Assembly (NCBI GenBank): GCA_024279075.1
Contig: JAJRRX010000180.1
Location: 1 to 7,030, forward strand
Origin: Alphaproteobacteria bacterium
GTDB lineage: Bacteria > Pseudomonadota > Alphaproteobacteria > Rhodobacterales > Rhodobacteraceae
Direction of reading: 5' to 3'
DNA: 7,030 nt
Each line of letters begins with the position of its first letter. Within the stretch, counting starts at the first letter, position 1. Positions 5,053 to 7,030 of the stretch are shown here, piece by piece. The translations under genes and the position numbers were made by a program. The notes beneath the pieces are model-generated. The model searched no databases. It was not told the DNA's origin and saw nothing but the letters and a program-made list of their open reading frames with translations.

Positions 5053-6114
5053 ATGCCAACCCTTAAAACACTCGCAAAAACAGCTGCGCTTGCCGCCATT
5101 ATCGGCGGGGGCGCATGGGGCATTAAATATGCCAGTGCCCCTGCCTATGACGGAAATGTGGGCATTCAATTTAGCGCGGGTTTTGCACCTGCCCGCAATG
5201 AAGATGTGGATTTTCATATCTGGTATCCTGCAAATTCAGGCGGGCGGCGGGTAACCGTAGGTGGCAATGGCGTGTTTTATGGCACGCCAGCGGGCAAAGG
5301 TGCGCCGCCAAAAGAAGGCCGCTTTCCGATGATCGTTATTTCGCACGGCGCGGGCGGGAATGCCGGGCAATTTGGCTGGATAGCCTCCGCGCTGGCGGCC
5401 TCGGGCTATGTGGTGGTGCTACCAAACCACCCGGGCACCACCAGCCGCAATGCCTCAGCGCAGGCGGCGGTGCGGGTGTGGGAGCGCCCCGCTGATATTT
5501 CGGCGGTTATTGATGAGATCGAGGCCAATCCGCAAACCTACCCCTATATCGACACAAGCCGCATCGCAGCCCTCGGGTTTTCAGCTGGTGGCTACACCGC
5601 CATGGCGCTCTCTGGCGCGCGGGTTAATGTCGAGGCCCTACAAAGCTTTTGTGATGAAGGCGACCACGGCATGTCCGATTGCGCTTTTCTAGCGCGGGGC
5701 GGGGTGGACCTTTGGGACATGGACCTATCGCCCGCCGCGCAAGACTTAAGAGATGCGCGCATTAAAACGGCGGTGATCATTGACCCGGGGATTGTGGAAA
5801 CCCTGACGCTAGAAAGCCTGACACAAATCGACATTCCTATGATGATCCTCAACCTTGGCCAAGAAGATACCATCCCCGCCGGCGTGTATGCCCGCCAAGC
5901 GTCGGAGGCCATTACGGGGGCGCAATATGAAATCGTTCAAGATGCCACCCATTTCAGTTTTTTGGCACAGTGCAAGCCCAAGGGCGCCAAAATATTGGCT
6001 GATGAAGGCGAGCAAGACCGCCTATGTGACGATGCGGGCGGGCGAGGCCGAGGCGCGATCCATCGTGAGCTTGTGCAGCTTATCACGGGTTATTTTGCGA
6101 CGGTTGAGTGGTAA
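5053..6114 (+). CDS. Dienelactone-hydrolase/PAF-acetylhydrolase-like alpha/beta hydrolase, exported or membrane-anchored
   Basis: 353 residues. The N-terminus has two Lys followed by a hydrophobic stretch (about 10-24) and then ASA-P. This is either a signal peptide or, because Pro after the cleavage site is disfavoured, a membrane anchor, placing the enzyme in the periplasm. The alpha/beta-hydrolase core is complete: oxyanion-hole loop ISHGAGG (96-102), nucleophile Ser177 in GFSAGG, acid Asp272 in LGQEDTIP, and His300 in DATHFSF. Cys200, Cys210, Cys307 and Cys325 could form two disulfides, which fits an oxidising compartment. The overall pattern matches predicted dienelactone hydrolases (COG4188-like), serine hydrolases acting on ester or lactone bonds; the true substrate cannot be read from sequence. 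Expression is probably controlled by the divergent AraC-type membrane regulator. A GC-rich hairpin follows the stop. Confidence 0.85.
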   Translation: MPTLKTLAKTAALAAIIGGGAWGIKYASAPAYDGNVGIQFSAGFAPARNEDVDFHIWYPANSGGRRVTVGGNGVFYGTPAGKGAPPKEGRFPMIVISHGAGGNAGQFGWIASALAASGYVVVLPNHPGTTSRNASAQAAVRVWERPADISAVIDEIEANPQTYPYIDTSRIAALGFSAGGYTAMALSGARVNVEALQSFCDEGDHGMSDCAFLARGGVDLWDMDLSPAAQDLRDARIKTAVIIDPGIVETLTLESLTQIDIPMMILNLGQEDTIPAGVYARQASEAITGAQYEIVQDATHFSFLAQCKPKGAKILADEGEQDRLCDDAGGRGRGAIHRELVQLITGYFATVEW

Positions 6115-6121
6115 AGCGTAA

Positions 6122-6142
6122 CCGCGCCCTCAAAAGGCGCGG
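6122..6142 (+). terminator. GC-rich hairpin after the hydrolase gene (weak terminator candidate)
   Basis: CCGCGCC (6122-6128) pairs perfectly with GGCGCGG (6136-6142) around a seven-base loop, eight bases after the stop codon. The sequence after the stem is AAAATTCTGTTCTT, with no clean T-run, so termination efficiency is uncertain. It may instead protect the 3' end of the mRNA. Confidence 0.45.
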
Positions 6143-6179
6143 AAAATTCTGTTCTTGTTGGCGAGAATGTGAAGGGTGC

Positions 6180-6209
6180 TTGAAAAACCACCGGAATAAG
6201 CCCAAATAT
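6180..6209 (+). promoter_or_regulatory. Possible promoter of the thioredoxin gene
   Basis: TTGAAA (6180-6185) resembles a -35 box and AAATAT (6204-6209) a poor -10 box, 18 bases apart, about 30 bases before the start codon. The hairpin between this point and the hydrolase supports a separate transcription unit. The match is weak. Confidence 0.25.
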
Positions 6210-6239
6210 GGCGCAACCCAGTATTAAAGGATGTCCGCC

Positions 6240-7030
6240 ATGGAACTGACCGCAAACCAAGACCTCGTTAAAGATATCTCTCAAGCCGAATTTGAGGCCG
6301 AAGTTATCACTGCTTCCAAAGAGGTGCCGGTGATTGTAGATTTCTGGGCGCCGTGGTGTGGCCCGTGTAAAAGCCTCGGGCCAGCATTAGAAGCCGCCGT
6401 GCAAAAGGCCGGTGGCAAAGTGAAGATGGTGAAAATCAATATTGATGAAAATCAGGCCCTCGCAGGTCAGCTTCAAATCAAATCCATCCCCACGGTTTAT
6501 GCTTTTAAAGACGGCCAGCCAGTGGATGGCTTTCAAGGCGCGCAAGGCCCCGCTGAAATCGCCGCGTTTATTGACCGAATTTCACTGGAAGGTGACGAAA
6601 ACGCTGGCCTAGACGAGGCCAATGAGGCCGCCGAGATGATGCTCGACTCTGGCGCCCCGCATGATGCCGCTGAAACTTTCACCGCCATCATCGGCGAGGA
6701 TGAAGGCAACCTGCGTGCGCTCTCGGGGCTGATCCGCTCCTACGTTGCCCTTGGGGAGCCCGCCCGCGCTCGTGAAGTGCTGGCATTGGTGCCGGAAGAC
6801 AAAGCAAACGATGCCACGATCACCAGTGCGGTTGCCGAGATCGAACTGGCCGAAGATGCCGCCGAGGCTGGCGAAACCACCGAGCTGAAGGCCGCCCTAG
6901 AGGCTGACCCTGATAACCACCAAGCCCGCTTTGACCTCGCCACGATACTGGCCTCTGAGAGCGACAAAGAAGGCGCTATCGAGCACCTGCTGGAGCTATT
7001 CAAGCGCGACCGCGAATGGAATGATGGCGC
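6240..7030 (+). CDS. cnoX: Thioredoxin-TPR chaperedoxin, CnoX/YbbN family (3' end outside window)
   Basis: 263 codons are visible and the frame is still open at the window edge; the family is about 300 residues, so roughly 40 are missing. Residues about 13-115 form a thioredoxin domain with the active site WAPWCGPCK (Cys40, Cys43) and cis-Pro84 in IKSIPTVYAFKDG. From about 125 onwards come alanine-rich helical pairs of TPR type (ANEAAEMMLDSGAPHDAAETF, NLRALSGLIRSYVALGEPARAREVL, then DNHQARFDLATILASE). CnoX proteins bind unfolding clients under oxidative or hypochlorous stress and hand them to GroEL or DnaK. The E. coli form lacks a working CXXC, whereas the Caulobacter form keeps it, as here. 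ATG 6240 is preferred over an in-frame ATG at 6231 because AAGGA (6227-6231) is eight bases from the former and overlaps the latter. No signal peptide, so cytoplasmic. Confidence 0.9.
   Translation, partial: MELTANQDLVKDISQAEFEAEVITASKEVPVIVDFWAPWCGPCKSLGPALEAAVQKAGGKVKMVKINIDENQALAGQLQIKSIPTVYAFKDGQPVDGFQGAQGPAEIAAFIDRISLEGDENAGLDEANEAAEMMLDSGAPHDAAETFTAIIGEDEGNLRALSGLIRSYVALGEPARAREVLALVPEDKANDATITSAVAEIELAEDAAEAGETTELKAALEADPDNHQARFDLATILASESDKEGAIEHLLELFKRDREWNDG

Noticed and set aside
6740..7003. Minus-strand Ser/Ala-rich frame inside cnoX
   Set aside because: Shadow of the TPR-coding region, with no independent start signals.

Overview
The window looks like chromosomal DNA of an alphaproteobacterium, most likely a marine Rhodobacterales (Roseobacter-type) species. 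This rests on the 462-residue S-adenosylhomocysteine hydrolase with its alphaproteobacterial N-terminus, a CnoX-type thioredoxin-TPR protein with an intact WCGPC site, GGAG-type ribosome binding sites and a C-run/G-run hairpin terminator. It is an inference, because no rRNA or other marker is present.

Layout, left to right. (1) 1-1020, plus strand: the C-terminal end of an unrecognised protein, followed by a 269-residue cytoplasmic-looking protein with a carboxypeptidase-regulatory-like beta domain. The Shine-Dalgarno of the second overlaps the stop codon of the first, so they form an operon. (2) 1021-1240: no gene, but a cluster of hairpins including a perfect 20-bp palindrome. (3) 1241-1775, minus strand: a gene for a small secreted protein, broken by an exact 16-bp tandem duplication. 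Its ribosome binding site lies inside the terminator hairpin of the next gene. (4) 1859-3247, minus strand: ahcY. (5) 3338-3925, plus strand: an HD-domain phosphohydrolase, divergent from ahcY across a 90-bp spacer. (6) 3922-4917, minus strand: a seven-TM membrane regulator with an AraC-type DNA-binding domain, convergent with the HD gene through a shared TTAA. (7) 5053-6114, plus strand: an exported or membrane-anchored dienelactone-hydrolase-like alpha/beta hydrolase, divergent from the regulator. The spacer carries an inverted repeat and a 21-bp-period direct repeat. (8) 6240 to the window end, plus strand: cnoX, cut by the edge.

Functionally, ahcY and cnoX are housekeeping genes (methyl cycle and protein quality control). 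The regulator and hydrolase pair looks like a small sensing/response unit, in which a membrane sensor probably controls itself and a cell-envelope esterase-type enzyme. The left-hand pair is of unknown function. I see no CRISPR, phage, transposase, tRNA or rRNA, and nothing that clearly amounts to a new system. The most informative oddities are the 16-bp duplication that breaks the secreted-protein gene, the terminator/RBS overlap in front of it, and the repeat array between regulator and hydrolase.
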